DNA from: a bacterium 1XD21-13
GTDB taxonomy: Bacteria; Bacillota; Clostridia; Lachnospirales; Lachnospiraceae
Direction of reading: 5' to 3'
DNA length: 64,000 nucleotides
Assembly: GCA_009917555.1 (NCBI GenBank)
Contig: QZDX01000004.1
Coordinates: 186,001-250,000 of the forward strand
This document shows positions 7,763-16,062 of this stretch, piece by piece. Under the pieces are notes generated by a model. The model was not told where the DNA came from, ran no database searches, and worked only from the letters and a program-made list of their open reading frames with translations. A program made the translations under genes and the position numbers. Position 1 is the stretch's first letter; each line of letters opens with the position of its first letter.

Positions 7763-9976
7763 ATGAGTATATACGATACCTTAAATCCGGAGCAGAAGGA
7801 AGCGGTGCTTCACACAGAAGGGCCGCTTCTGATTTTGGCAGGAGCCGGTTCTGGAAAGACGCGGGTTTTGATTCATCGGATTGCCTGGCTGATGGAGCAG
7901 GGCGTAAGCCCCTGGAATATTATGGCGATTACCTTTACCAACAAGGCGGCAGGAGAAATGCGGCAGCGGGTGAACAATCTGGTGGCCCAGGGGGCGGACA
8001 GCGTCTGGGTGGCAACCTTTCACTCCACCTGCGTGCGGATTCTTCGCCGTTACATAGGGCATCTGGGCTTTGACACCACATTTTCCATCTATGATACGGA
8101 CGATCAGAAGGCAGTGATGAAGGATGTGTGTAAACGCTTGAATATTGACACAAAGATTTACAAGGAGCGATATCTGATGAGCGTTATTTCCAGGGCAAAG
8201 GACGAGTTGATTTCTCCCCTGGAAATGGAGCTTGCTGCAGGGATTGACTGGCAGAAGAAGCGTTTGGCGGAGGCATACAAGGAGTACCAGGCTCAGCTTC
8301 GCCGGAACAATGCCTTGGATTTTGACGATCTGATTGTGAAGACGGTGGAGCTGTTTCAGAACTGCCCGGAGATTCTGGAGGCTTACCAGGAGCGTTTCCG
8401 GTATCTGATGGTGGACGAGTACCAGGATACCAACACAGCTCAGTTTAAGTTGATCAGCCTCCTGGCGGGAAAATACCGGAACCTCTGCGTTGTGGGTGAT
8501 GATGATCAGTCCATCTACAAGTTCCGGGGAGCCAATATTTACAATATTCTGAATTTTGAGCAAGTATTTCCCGATGCAAGGGTGATCAAGCTGGAGCAGA
8601 ATTACCGGTCCACCCAGAATATTTTAAATACGGCAAATGAGGTCATCCGCAACAATTACGGGCGCAAGGAGAAGCGGCTCTGGACCGAAAATGAGGAGGG
8701 AAATCCCATTGCCTTCCGCCTGTTGCCCAATGCCTTTGAGGAGGCGGAGCTGATCATCGGAGATATCAGCCATCATGTGAGAAACCGGGAGGCTGATTAT
8801 CAGGATCATGCCATTTTGTACCGGACCAATGCCCAGTCCCGTCTCTTTGAGGAAAAGCTGATCATGGCCGGCATTCCCTACAAGCTCATCGGCGGTGTGA
8901 ACTTCTATGCCCGAAGGGAAATCAAGGATATACTGGCCTATTTGAAAACCGTTGACAACGGAAGGGATGAGGTGGCGGTCCGCCGGGTGATCAATGTGCC
9001 CAAGCGGGGCATTGGCGCTACAACCCTGAACCGGGTGGGGGACTACGCAGGAGCCTACGGTATTGGCTTTTATGAGGCGCTTGTCCGGGCGGATGAGATT
9101 CCGGGCCTTGGCAGAAGCGGAGGAAAGATCCGGCCCTTTACGGAGCTGATTGAAGCCCTGCGCGGCAAGCTTGGGAAAACCTCACTGGTGGATCTGACCA
9201 AGGAGCTTCTGGAGGCAACCGGCTACAGCAAGGAGCTGGAAGCGGAGGGGACGGAAGAAGCCAAGGGTAGGCTTGAAAATATCGACGAGCTCATCAGCAA
9301 AATTGCGGCCTATGAGGAATCGGCAAAGGAGCCAACCTTAAGTGGATTTCTGGAGGAGGTTGCCCTGGTTGCAGACATTGACAGCCTGGAGGAGAGCAGT
9401 AATTATGTGATTCTCATGACCTTGCACAGCGCTAAAGGCTTGGAATTTCCCTATATCTATATGGCAGGTATGGAGGAGGGGATATTTCCCAGCTACATGT
9501 CCCTCAATGGAGAGAATCCGGAGGAGGACTTGGAGGAGGAGCGGCGGCTCTGCTATGTGGGAATCACCAGAGCCAAGCGGGAGCTGATGCTGACGGCGGC
9601 CCGGCAGCGGATGATCCGGGGCCAGACCATGTACAATGCGGTTTCCCGGTTTATCCGGGAGATTCCCGATGAATATCTGGAAAAGGGGAATAGAAGGGAG
9701 AGAACTGCAGATAATCCCAGTCCCCAAAAACCGGCAGCATGGGCACAATCCAAGGAGAGCTTCCGGGCCAAGGCGTATGAACAGAAAAGCATTACGGTGA
9801 ACAAGGCTTCTGGACTGGAATATACGGTGGGAGACCGGGTGCGGCATATTAAGTTCGGAGACGGAACGGTACTGGAGATCACGGAGGGCAAGAAGGATTA
9901 CGAAGTGAAGGTGGATTTTGATACCGCCGGAGTTAAGCGTTTGTTTGCCTCCTTTGCCAAGCTGAAAAAGCTGTAG
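7763..9976 (+). CDS. pcrA: ATP-dependent DNA helicase PcrA (UvrD/Rep superfamily 1)
   Basis: A 737-residue 3'-5' helicase acting in repair, rolling-circle replication and removal of RecA or RNA polymerase from DNA. All SF1A motifs are in order: Q motif and Walker A GAGSGKT (near residue 28), TFTNKAAGEMR (Ia), VDEYQDTN (II), VVGDDDQSIYKFRGA (III), QNYRSTQNI (IV), TLHSAKGLEF (V) and YVGITRAK (VI). A Lys-rich linker leads to a C-terminal Tudor-like domain (YTVGDRVRHIKFGDGTV) that binds RNA polymerase in PcrA. The ATG at 7763 is preferred because GGAG lies 8 bases upstream; the in-frame ATG at 7742 has no ribosome site. Confidence 0.96.
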   Translation: MSIYDTLNPEQKEAVLHTEGPLLILAGAGSGKTRVLIHRIAWLMEQGVSPWNIMAITFTNKAAGEMRQRVNNLVAQGADSVWVATFHSTCVRILRRYIGHLGFDTTFSIYDTDDQKAVMKDVCKRLNIDTKIYKERYLMSVISRAKDELISPLEMELAAGIDWQKKRLAEAYKEYQAQLRRNNALDFDDLIVKTVELFQNCPEILEAYQERFRYLMVDEYQDTNTAQFKLISLLAGKYRNLCVVGDDDQSIYKFRGANIYNILNFEQVFPDARVIKLEQNYRSTQNILNTANEVIRNNYGRKEKRLWTENEEGNPIAFRLLPNAFEEAELIIGDISHHVRNREADYQDHAILYRTNAQSRLFEEKLIMAGIPYKLIGGVNFYARREIKDILAYLKTVDNGRDEVAVRRVINVPKRGIGATTLNRVGDYAGAYGIGFYEALVRADEIPGLGRSGGKIRPFTELIEALRGKLGKTSLVDLTKELLEATGYSKELEAEGTEEAKGRLENIDELISKIAAYEESAKEPTLSGFLEEVALVADIDSLEESSNYVILMTLHSAKGLEFPYIYMAGMEEGIFPSYMSLNGENPEEDLEEERRLCYVGITRAKRELMLTAARQRMIRGQTMYNAVSRFIREIPDEYLEKGNRRERTADNPSPQKPAAWAQSKESFRAKAYEQKSITVNKASGLEYTVGDRVRHIKFGDGTVLEITEGKKDYEVKVDFDTAGVKRLFASFAKLKKL

Positions 9977-10078
9977 AGTAAGATCTTGCAAATTATTTTT
10001 TCGGAAATGATAGTATTTTAAATACATTTGTGGTATAATATGAGCACTTAATGAATGTGAGCCATCGGCAATGAAAAA

Positions 10079-10106
10079 CCCGGTTCGGTAAAGCTTCGAT
10101 ACCGGG
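10079..10106 (+). other. hairpin in the leader of the small membrane-protein gene
   Basis: CCCGGTTCG pairs with CGA-ACCGGG (bulged T), a 9-bp stem with a 9-nt loop, between a TATAAT box (10034-10039) and the gene starting at 10166. No T-run follows. The 130-nt leader does not match a riboswitch class I recognise. Confidence 0.45.
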
Positions 10107-10165
10107 CAGATATGACTGAGAGCGGAGCATGAATTGCAAACAACGAATAGGAAAGGGTGCGTGCG

Positions 10166-10417
10166 ATGAATAAGATGGAAGATTTTCTGACAGCAACAAA
10201 ATTAAACGAGCTGCTTCATAAGAGAGAGGTAGAAGAGAAGAATAAAAATACGGTGCTTTGGATTCTGGCAATCATCGGGGCAGTAGCAGCCGTGGCTGGT
10301 ATCGCTTATGCCGTATATCGTTTCTTTACTCCGGATTATCTGGAAGATTTTGAAGATGACTTTGACGATGATTTCGACGATGACTTCTTTGATGACGGAG
10401 AGGACGAGGAAGAGTAA
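10166..10417 (+). CDS. small single-pass membrane protein with acidic tail
   Basis: An 83-residue protein: a Lys/Glu-rich N-terminal helix (about 30 residues), one transmembrane helix (about 31-52, TVLWILAIIGAVAAVAGIAYAVYRFF) and an extremely acidic C-terminus built from repeated DDF/DD units (EDFEDDFDDDFDDDFFDD). ATG at 10166 follows GGAAAGGG; a GTG at 10157 is less likely. No characterised family recognised. The acidic tail could bind cations or a basic partner, but that is a guess. It ends in a strong terminator. Confidence 0.7.
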   Translation: MNKMEDFLTATKLNELLHKREVEEKNKNTVLWILAIIGAVAAVAGIAYAVYRFFTPDYLEDFEDDFDDDFDDDFFDDGEDEEE

Positions 10418-10430
10418 GAGAGCAGAGAAA

Positions 10431-10461
10431 GGGGTTGCTGCAGAGGCGGCAGCCCTTTTTT
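10431..10461 (+). terminator. Rho-independent terminator
   Basis: GGGTTGCTG pairs with CGGCAGCCC across a short loop and is followed by six T. Confidence 0.88.
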
Positions 10462-10490
10462 GATAGGAAAATGAGGGGGAAATCAAAGCA

Positions 10491-10883
10491 ATGAAGAAAA
10501 AGAAAAATCCTTTGGGACAATTTGTGATTGGAATGGTAATGCTTGTGGCCGGACTGTACTGGTTTATGTCCAATGTGACGGTGAGCACCTATTTCGGCTT
10601 TCGCTTTATGGGCCATCACCTTGGAGGTGGTCTAATCGTCGTCCCCTTTATTGCGGGAATTATCTGGCTGTTTCTCAATGTAGATTCCATTGGGGCGAAG
10701 CTCTTGACGGGAATCGGAGTTTTGATTATACTGGCGTCTATTATTTCCAATCTGCAGTTTATGTTCCGATCCGCAAGCTTGTATACATATCTGGTGATGC
10801 TGATTCTGATTTTTGGCGGCGGCGCTCTTGTGGGACAGGTTTTGTTCCGGTGGCCCAAGGATGAGGATGAGAAAAAGCGATAA
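10491..10883 (+). CDS. hypothetical membrane protein, 3-4 transmembrane helices
   Basis: A 130-residue integral membrane protein: KKKK start, hydrophobic helices at about residues 8-25, 45-62, 70-87 and 96-117, and a basic-acidic cytoplasmic tail (WPKDEDEKKR). GAGGGGG lies 12 bases before the ATG. No family is recognised and no motif suggests an activity. It is 46 bases upstream of rlmD and probably co-transcribed with it. Confidence 0.65.
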   Translation: MKKKKNPLGQFVIGMVMLVAGLYWFMSNVTVSTYFGFRFMGHHLGGGLIVVPFIAGIIWLFLNVDSIGAKLLTGIGVLIILASIISNLQFMFRSASLYTYLVMLILIFGGGALVGQVLFRWPKDEDEKKR

Positions 10884-10929
10884 GAATGAAGCAATAAAGA
10901 AGCCTTCTGGAAAATGTGAGGAGATTGAA

Positions 10930-12294
10930 ATGAAAAAAGGACAGATTTATGAGGGTATGGTTGAAAGGGTGGACTTTCCCAACAAGGGGGTGGTCCGGTG
11001 CGAGGAGCACAGTGTTGTGGTGAAGAACACGGTCCCAGGGCAGAGGGTGCGCTTTCAGGTAAATAAAATCCGCAAGGGGAAATGCGAGGGACGGCTTTTG
11101 GAGGTTCTTGAGCGGTCCTCCCTGGAGATAGAGCCAAAATGCCCGCATTTTGCGGTTTGCGGAGGGTGTACGTATCAGAATCTGCCCTATGAGGAACAGC
11201 TTCGGCTGAAAAGCAGTCAGTTGAAGGAGCTTCTGGATGGTGCGATTTCGGAGCCTTATGTATTTGAGGGGGTGAAAGAGAGTCCGCAGAGGGAGGCGTA
11301 TCGGAATAAGATGGAATTTTCCTTTGGGGATGAGGAGAAGGACGGTCCCCTGTCCCTTGGCATGCACAGGAGGGGGAGCTTTTATGATATTGTGACTGTG
11401 GACGGGTGCCGGATTGTGGATGAGGATTACCGGAGGATTCTTTCCTGTGTGCTGGATTATTTTAAGGGGAAGGGCCTGCCGTTTTACCATAAGCTGCGTC
11501 ATACGGGGTATCTCCGCCATCTCCTGGTGCGCAAAGGAGTCAGGACCGGGGAGATTTTGGTGGCGCTTGTGACAAGCAGCCAGATGGAGGCGGCCGATGC
11601 ACCCTGGGTGGAACGGCTTTTGGGGCTTGAACTTGAAGGGAAGATTGTGGGGATTCTTCATACGTTTAATGACAGTTTGGCGGATGTGGTACAGAGTGAT
11701 CGGACAGAGATCCTTTATGGACGGGATTATTTTTATGAGGAGCTGTTGGGGCTTCGGTTTCGGATTTCGCCGTTTTCCTTTTTCCAGACCAATTCTCTGG
11801 GGGCGGAGGTGCTTTATGAGACGGCGAGGAGTTATATTGGGGATACGAAAGATAAGGTGATCTTTGATCTTTACAGCGGCACCGGGACGATTGCCCAGAT
11901 GCTGGCTCCTGTGGCGGAGCGGGTTGTGGGAGTGGAGATCGTGGAGGAGGCTGTGGAGGCGGCCAAGGTGAACGCCAAGCTTAATGGGCTTTCTAACTGC
12001 ACTTTTATTGCGGGAGATGTTTTGAAGGTTGTGGACGGCTTGAGTGAAAAGCCAGATCTTATTGTGCTCGATCCGCCCAGGGATGGGGTGCATCCGAGGG
12101 CGCTGCAGAAAATTATTGAATTTGGGGTGGAGCGGATTGTTTATATTAGCTGTAAGCCGACGAGTCTGGTGAGGGATTTGGAGCTGCTACAGGGGTGCGG
12201 GTATAAGGTAGAGAAAGCAGTTGGAGTGGATATGTTTCCTTTTACTTCTCATGTTGAAGCAGTGATTCTGATGACGTTTTGTGGTTCAGAGTGA
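10930..12294 (+). CDS. rlmD: 23S rRNA (uracil-C5)-methyltransferase, RlmD/RumA family
   Basis: A 454-residue SAM-dependent enzyme that makes 5-methyluridine in 23S rRNA. Domains in order: TRAM RNA-binding domain (about 1-65); [4Fe-4S] cysteines C71, C77, C80 (CPHFAVCGGC) and C160; Rossmann methyltransferase with DLYSGTGTIAQ and DPPRDGVHP; catalytic Cys408 in YISCKPTSLVRDL. The ATG at 10930 is chosen because GAGGAG lies 6 bases upstream; open codons further back run into the preceding gene. The family includes RlmCD-type enzymes of Firmicutes that methylate two sites, which cannot be told from sequence alone. This is the last clearly chromosomal gene before the mobile element. Confidence 0.92.
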   Translation: MKKGQIYEGMVERVDFPNKGVVRCEEHSVVVKNTVPGQRVRFQVNKIRKGKCEGRLLEVLERSSLEIEPKCPHFAVCGGCTYQNLPYEEQLRLKSSQLKELLDGAISEPYVFEGVKESPQREAYRNKMEFSFGDEEKDGPLSLGMHRRGSFYDIVTVDGCRIVDEDYRRILSCVLDYFKGKGLPFYHKLRHTGYLRHLLVRKGVRTGEILVALVTSSQMEAADAPWVERLLGLELEGKIVGILHTFNDSLADVVQSDRTEILYGRDYFYEELLGLRFRISPFSFFQTNSLGAEVLYETARSYIGDTKDKVIFDLYSGTGTIAQMLAPVAERVVGVEIVEEAVEAAKVNAKLNGLSNCTFIAGDVLKVVDGLSEKPDLIVLDPPRDGVHPRALQKIIEFGVERIVYISCKPTSLVRDLELLQGCGYKVEKAVGVDMFPFTSHVEAVILMTFCGSE

Positions 12295-12344
12295 AGAATG
12301 AAGGTTTAAAACACAAGATATTGTGGTTTTGCTGAGAAAATAGA

Positions 12345-12398
12345 GCAAAAATAAGGGCTAAAAATTGCGATTTTTAGCCCTTATTTTTGCCCTTTTTT
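12345..12398. terminator. very strong bidirectional terminator after rlmD
   Basis: A perfect 21-bp stem (12345-12365 with 12370-12390) closed by a TGCG loop, AT-rich at its base and followed by CCTTTTTT. It insulates rlmD from the element on the right. Confidence 0.9.
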
Positions 12399-12425
12399 AC
12401 AGATGACATAGGAAGAAACTATACT
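12396..12425 (+). promoter_or_regulatory. promoter of the first operon of the mobile element
   Basis: TTTACA (12396-12401), an 18-bp spacer and TATACT (12420-12425), followed by AAAGGAGG and the first element gene at 12455. It begins as the terminator ends. Confidence 0.6.
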
Positions 12426-12454
12426 TAAATATAAAGGAGGCAGGTTACGAAAGT

Positions 12455-12868
12455 ATGGAATCAAAATTTTTAGAGGCACAAAGTTTTGTGAATGAAAAAT
12501 TAGCTGTCATCGAATTGGTGGGCAGAAAGGCATTGTTTTCCAATGACAGAATCAAACCGGAAAAGGTTCCCCAAGGTTTATATAGGTATGATCTTCGTTA
12601 TAGTGATGAGGAAAATCGATTTATAGCGATTGAACCGAAGGTTGGAGTAAATCATGGCGGCACAGTGTTGATGAAGGAGCCTTTGGATTTTAGTAAAAAG
12701 GGATATCTTTCACTTACGGATGATACATCCCCAAACTTCCTCAGTGAAGATATGACCCCAAAGGAGTTTACACAAATGAAGCTTGACGAGGAGAAAAGCA
12801 TGCAGGAGAAGATGAGTGAATCACAGGAAACAGGTAGTATACAGATGAGCGGTATGAATGGAATGTAG
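12455..12868 (+). CDS. LPD28-like large-polyvalent-protein-associated domain protein
   Basis: A 137-residue soluble protein first in the element's operon. The segment ALFSNDRIKPEKVPQGLYRYDLR and the later NHGGTVLMKEPLDF match the pattern of the LPD28 domain, found in large polyvalent proteins and as stand-alone genes in conjugative elements of gut Clostridia. Its biochemical role is unknown. The C-terminus is Met/Gln/Glu-rich and ends in a GMNGM tail, a feature shared with several other proteins of this element. AAAGGAGG precedes the ATG, though with a long (14-base) spacing. Confidence 0.6.
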   Translation: MESKFLEAQSFVNEKLAVIELVGRKALFSNDRIKPEKVPQGLYRYDLRYSDEENRFIAIEPKVGVNHGGTVLMKEPLDFSKKGYLSLTDDTSPNFLSEDMTPKEFTQMKLDEEKSMQEKMSESQETGSIQMSGMNGM

Positions 12869-12883
12869 GAGGTATAAAAAGGT

Positions 12884-12991
12884 ATGGGGTGGATTTTTAG
12901 AATTATGTTAGCTGTGACTGTTTTTCTTGCTATGAGCATTGGGCTTGCATGTGTGGCTATCCGTGTAGCCAGTTCCTTTCAGATAGATTAA
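12884..12991 (+). CDS. 35-aa single-pass membrane peptide
   Basis: ATG at 12884 lies 11 bases after GGAGG (12868-12872). The product is nearly all one hydrophobic helix (about residues 4-28) with a single Cys and a short polar end. It sits between two element genes in the same direction. Too short for family assignment; coding potential rests on the ribosome site and hydrophobic pattern. Confidence 0.5.
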   Translation: MGWIFRIMLAVTVFLAMSIGLACVAIRVASSFQID

Positions 12992-13046
12992 AAGTTTCAA
13001 TTCATATATAGCAGAGTAAATTTTATAAGGCGGAAGGAGTGTATAT

Positions 13047-13613
13047 GTGAAAAAGATTACAACCGAGGAGCTAAGAGGTCTTTATGGCCGGGAAGGGCTG
13101 ATTCTTCAAGGATGCGGTGGAGATCTACAGGAATGGGTAGATGGTATCAATGGAATATTAGAGCAGGAAGGGATTCTTCCCCAGGGAACAAGGCTTCAGG
13201 ATGTGGCAGTGTTTCAGAGTGGGGAAATAACCAACCTGCTCTTTTTGTTTGGAGAGGAAAAGGTGGATATGGGAAAGCTTGCGGTCTGGAGGATTAAAAC
13301 GCATTCCCAGTTTGGGGGAACATGGCTTTCAGACTATGTCCATAATCATTTAGGCGGTTTTCGAAAAGAGCATGAAACCAAGCGGCCGGACTGTCCTCTG
13401 ATTGGGGAGGATGGAAACATTTTTCATTTAATGGCTCTGGCTTCCCGAACCTTACGAGAGCATGGAATGAATGAACAGGCAGAGGAGATGCAGAAACGTA
13501 TTACGGAAGGTGAATGCCACAGTTATGGTGAGGCACTGCAGATATTGGGAGAGTATGTAACGATTACATCCAAGGAGGACTATCAGATTCAGAGTGAACT
13601 TCAGATGGGATAA
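13047..13613 (+). CDS. conserved element protein of unknown function (188 aa)
   Basis: A soluble 188-residue protein starting with GTG 7 bases after GGAAGGAG. The C-terminal half has a pattern I associate with proteins in conjugative elements of Clostridia: GEDGNIFHLMALASRTLREHG, then EMQKRIT and a SYGEALQILGEYV segment. No catalytic motif is seen and no named domain can be given with confidence. It lies between the LPD28-like gene and the ArdA cluster, so a role in establishment after transfer is possible but unproven. Confidence 0.6.
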   Translation: MKKITTEELRGLYGREGLILQGCGGDLQEWVDGINGILEQEGILPQGTRLQDVAVFQSGEITNLLFLFGEEKVDMGKLAVWRIKTHSQFGGTWLSDYVHNHLGGFRKEHETKRPDCPLIGEDGNIFHLMALASRTLREHGMNEQAEEMQKRITEGECHSYGEALQILGEYVTITSKEDYQIQSELQMG

Positions 13614-13678
13614 AACAAGGACACCATACATGGAGCAGCGTATTTGCTTACCTATTGAAAGGATATAGGAGGAAACGA

Positions 13679-14260
13679 GTGAAAGCAGGAACCGTACTTC
13701 AGATTCTTTACGAAAATACGAAAGAGCCCATTAACCAGGTACAAATATCTCTTCCCGTCAGCAGCGTTCATAAGATGAAATTAGAAATGTTGAGGCTTAC
13801 GAGCGGTCATATGGAAGGAACCGTCACTTTTAGGATCGCAAAGGCAGACTCAGTCATTGATAACCTGCATCAATATTTAACCGCAGACATGTCTTTGGAA
13901 AAATTGAATCAGCTGGCGGAGAAAATAGCGGGTATGGAAAGGGAAGAACAAAATAAATTTTCTGGTGTATTAGACTGCCGTTCCATTTCAGAAATTGATG
14001 ACTTACTTGAGGCTGCGGACAGTTTGGAGCTATATGAGTATCTGCCAGGTGTGACATGCAGCCAGCAGTTGGGTGGATATTTGGTTGAGAATGGCATTTG
14101 GAAATTTCCTAGAGAAACCTGGCCGTATCTAAATTATCGAGGGATTGGGGAGGAATTTTATGCGAATCATAGCTGTACCTACACAGCTTCCGGGTTGGTG
14201 ATCCGAAAGGAGGAAGGAGTGAGGATGGAGGAAAAGAAAGGCCCTGAATTTTCTATGTAA
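13679..14260 (+). CDS. ArdA-like antirestriction protein, single domain
   Basis: A 193-residue protein carrying the ArdA signature: LEKLNQLAEKIAGMEREEQ, an EYLPGVTCSQQLGGYLVE segment and an LNYRGIGEEF...TASGLVI ending. ArdA proteins mimic the shape and charge of B-DNA and block type I restriction enzymes when a conjugative element enters a new host. GTG at 13679 is chosen because TAGGAGGAA lies just before it; an upstream TTG at 13655 overlaps that site. First of four tandem ArdA-type genes. Confidence 0.7.
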   Translation: MKAGTVLQILYENTKEPINQVQISLPVSSVHKMKLEMLRLTSGHMEGTVTFRIAKADSVIDNLHQYLTADMSLEKLNQLAEKIAGMEREEQNKFSGVLDCRSISEIDDLLEAADSLELYEYLPGVTCSQQLGGYLVENGIWKFPRETWPYLNYRGIGEEFYANHSCTYTASGLVIRKEEGVRMEEKKGPEFSM

Positions 14261-14322
14261 AGTGAGAATCAGAAACCATAAAGCATATTTGAAGGCAGGT
14301 AATGGGATAGGAGGAGAAAACC

Positions 14323-15930
14323 TTGCGGATTTATGTAAAGAGAGAAAACTGGAACGGAGGGCTTTGGGTCACATTGCCCATATCAGATGGGAAAGCGGAG
14401 GAGATCATAGAAGAACTTAAAAAGCAGCACCCATCTAAAATGACTCCATTTATCGGAGAGGTTGAAACCCCATTCAAAGGTTTGGAGGAAGCTCTGGCCG
14501 GGGCGTTTGTGTTTGAAGGCGGTCACTTAGATAAGTTAAATCAATTGGCCGGTGAAATCACAAAAATGAATGAGAAAGAGCGGTTTCGGTTTCAGGGGGC
14601 TATCACCATGGAGAACCCTCAGTCCTTAGAAAACGTTATAACAGCTTTCACACATTTGAAATATTATTCTCTGCACGAAGGAATCACAAGTTATGAGGAG
14701 CTGGGACGCTATGCGGTGCGCAGACAAGGAAAGAGAATTCCAAAAGAGCTGGAGGAATTTTTTGATTATGAAGAACAGGGTAGATTTTGGGGACAGCAGC
14801 ACGGATACCTGACAGAGGGAGGCTGGGTGGAAAAGGATGTTTACCCGGAGGCAAAAGAGAAGGCTTTGGAGGAGTGTAAGAAAAGGCGGGAAGCAATGCT
14901 TGTGGTGGAGGTACGGCAGGAAAGACCAGAGGTTCACTATCAACAGCTTTCCTTGCCTCTATCCACTGAGGAGCTGGAGAAAAAACTGGAGGAATGCAGA
15001 ACAAAAGGGCAGCAAGTGGTTCGAATCAAAGGAACTTCGCTTACCGGAAATCTGTATGAATTTCTGCCGCCAGGCTGCTCCCTAAAGGAGTTAAATGAGA
15101 TCGCAGAAGCGGTATACCACCTGGAGGAGAAAACCAGAATTAACTGGATGCGGCTCTTGGGGGCGCTGGAGGCAGAGACCCCATCAAATGCAGAGGAAGC
15201 CTGCCAGGTAATCCGAAATTATGAGAATTATGAGCTTCTGCCCAGGAAAACAAAAAATCCGGAGCTATATGCCAGATATGTTCTGGAACAAAAAGGGTCA
15301 GAGATTCCGGATCATATAAAGCGGTATCTCCGCTATCAAGAGCTGGGGCAAAAAATGTCTATGGAAGCAGGACTGGTTGAAACCAGTTATGGAATGATCC
15401 TCAATCATCGCTGCCCAATTCGCAGGGAGGAATGGAAAGAGGAGGAATTGTGCTTCTTTCATCCTTTGTCCATAGTTCAGTATGACAAGGAACAGGATTT
15501 CCTGCATCCAAAGCCCTTATCCGGAAAAGAAGCCCTTGCATTTAAGGAGGTGATAAAAGAGAGAATTGAAAAAAGCTTGAAGGAAGACGGGGAGCAAGGC
15601 ATAGCATCTTCCCTTAAGAATCAGATTCTAAAGCAGAAGATAAAGGCCATGCTGCCTGGGGTGAAAGAGGATCGAGGAGAGCTAAAGGGCACCCTGACCG
15701 TGAAAACGAGAGCAGCGCTTACAGAGGCCGAAAGGCGGGAGTTATGGAAGGAATGGGAGAAAATTGCGCATTTTGGCTGGGGAGAACAGTTCTATGAAAC
15801 ACCAATCAAGGTGGGGAATCAGGAGCTCTATGTTGGATTCTTTCAAGAAGAAGCTGGGAGCAGCCTAAGAGAGAAATTTCGGGAAGAACACCAAAAGGAG
15901 GAGGGAGGAAGCTTTGAAATAAAGCTATAG
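14323..15930 (+). CDS. ArdA-like antirestriction protein, two ArdA units plus C-terminal extra domain
   Basis: A 535-residue, strongly acidic protein starting with TTG after GGAGG. Two ArdA-type units are visible: unit 1 about residues 65-170 (LDKLNQLAGEI ... FFDYEEQGRFW ... LTEGG) and unit 2 about 245-370 (LKELNEIAEAVYHLEEK ... YLRYQELGQKM ... ETSYGMIL). The end (about 425-520) is a different domain, with GWGEQFYE and ELYVGF, shared with the gene at 16981. ArdA units usually act as dimers, so two units in one chain could mimic a longer DNA stretch. A clear terminator follows at 15968. Confidence 0.7.
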   Translation: MRIYVKRENWNGGLWVTLPISDGKAEEIIEELKKQHPSKMTPFIGEVETPFKGLEEALAGAFVFEGGHLDKLNQLAGEITKMNEKERFRFQGAITMENPQSLENVITAFTHLKYYSLHEGITSYEELGRYAVRRQGKRIPKELEEFFDYEEQGRFWGQQHGYLTEGGWVEKDVYPEAKEKALEECKKRREAMLVVEVRQERPEVHYQQLSLPLSTEELEKKLEECRTKGQQVVRIKGTSLTGNLYEFLPPGCSLKELNEIAEAVYHLEEKTRINWMRLLGALEAETPSNAEEACQVIRNYENYELLPRKTKNPELYARYVLEQKGSEIPDHIKRYLRYQELGQKMSMEAGLVETSYGMILNHRCPIRREEWKEEELCFFHPLSIVQYDKEQDFLHPKPLSGKEALAFKEVIKERIEKSLKEDGEQGIASSLKNQILKQKIKAMLPGVKEDRGELKGTLTVKTRAALTEAERRELWKEWEKIAHFGWGEQFYETPIKVGNQELYVGFFQEEAGSSLREKFREEHQKEEGGSFEIKL

Positions 15931-15967
15931 GCGAAAGAGGCAGAGAGAAAGAAAAAGATAGGAAAGA

Positions 15968-15996
15968 GCAGTGCTGTGTAATCAGCACTTTTTTTG
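15968..15996 (+). terminator. Rho-independent terminator inside the early operon
   Basis: AGTGCT pairs with AGCACT over an 8-base loop and is followed by seven T. It should lower expression of the PP-loop gene and genes beyond. Confidence 0.8.
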
Positions 15997-16062
15997 TGCA
16001 CAAAACCAGAAGAAAGGAGGCGGAGTTCCTGGCCAGGAAAAAGATATCTGACTCCCTTTTGC

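Noticed and set aside
10759-12093. 444-codon reverse frame opposite rlmD
   Set aside because: Shadow of a strongly supported gene; Pro/His/Leu-rich, no ribosome site, no family.
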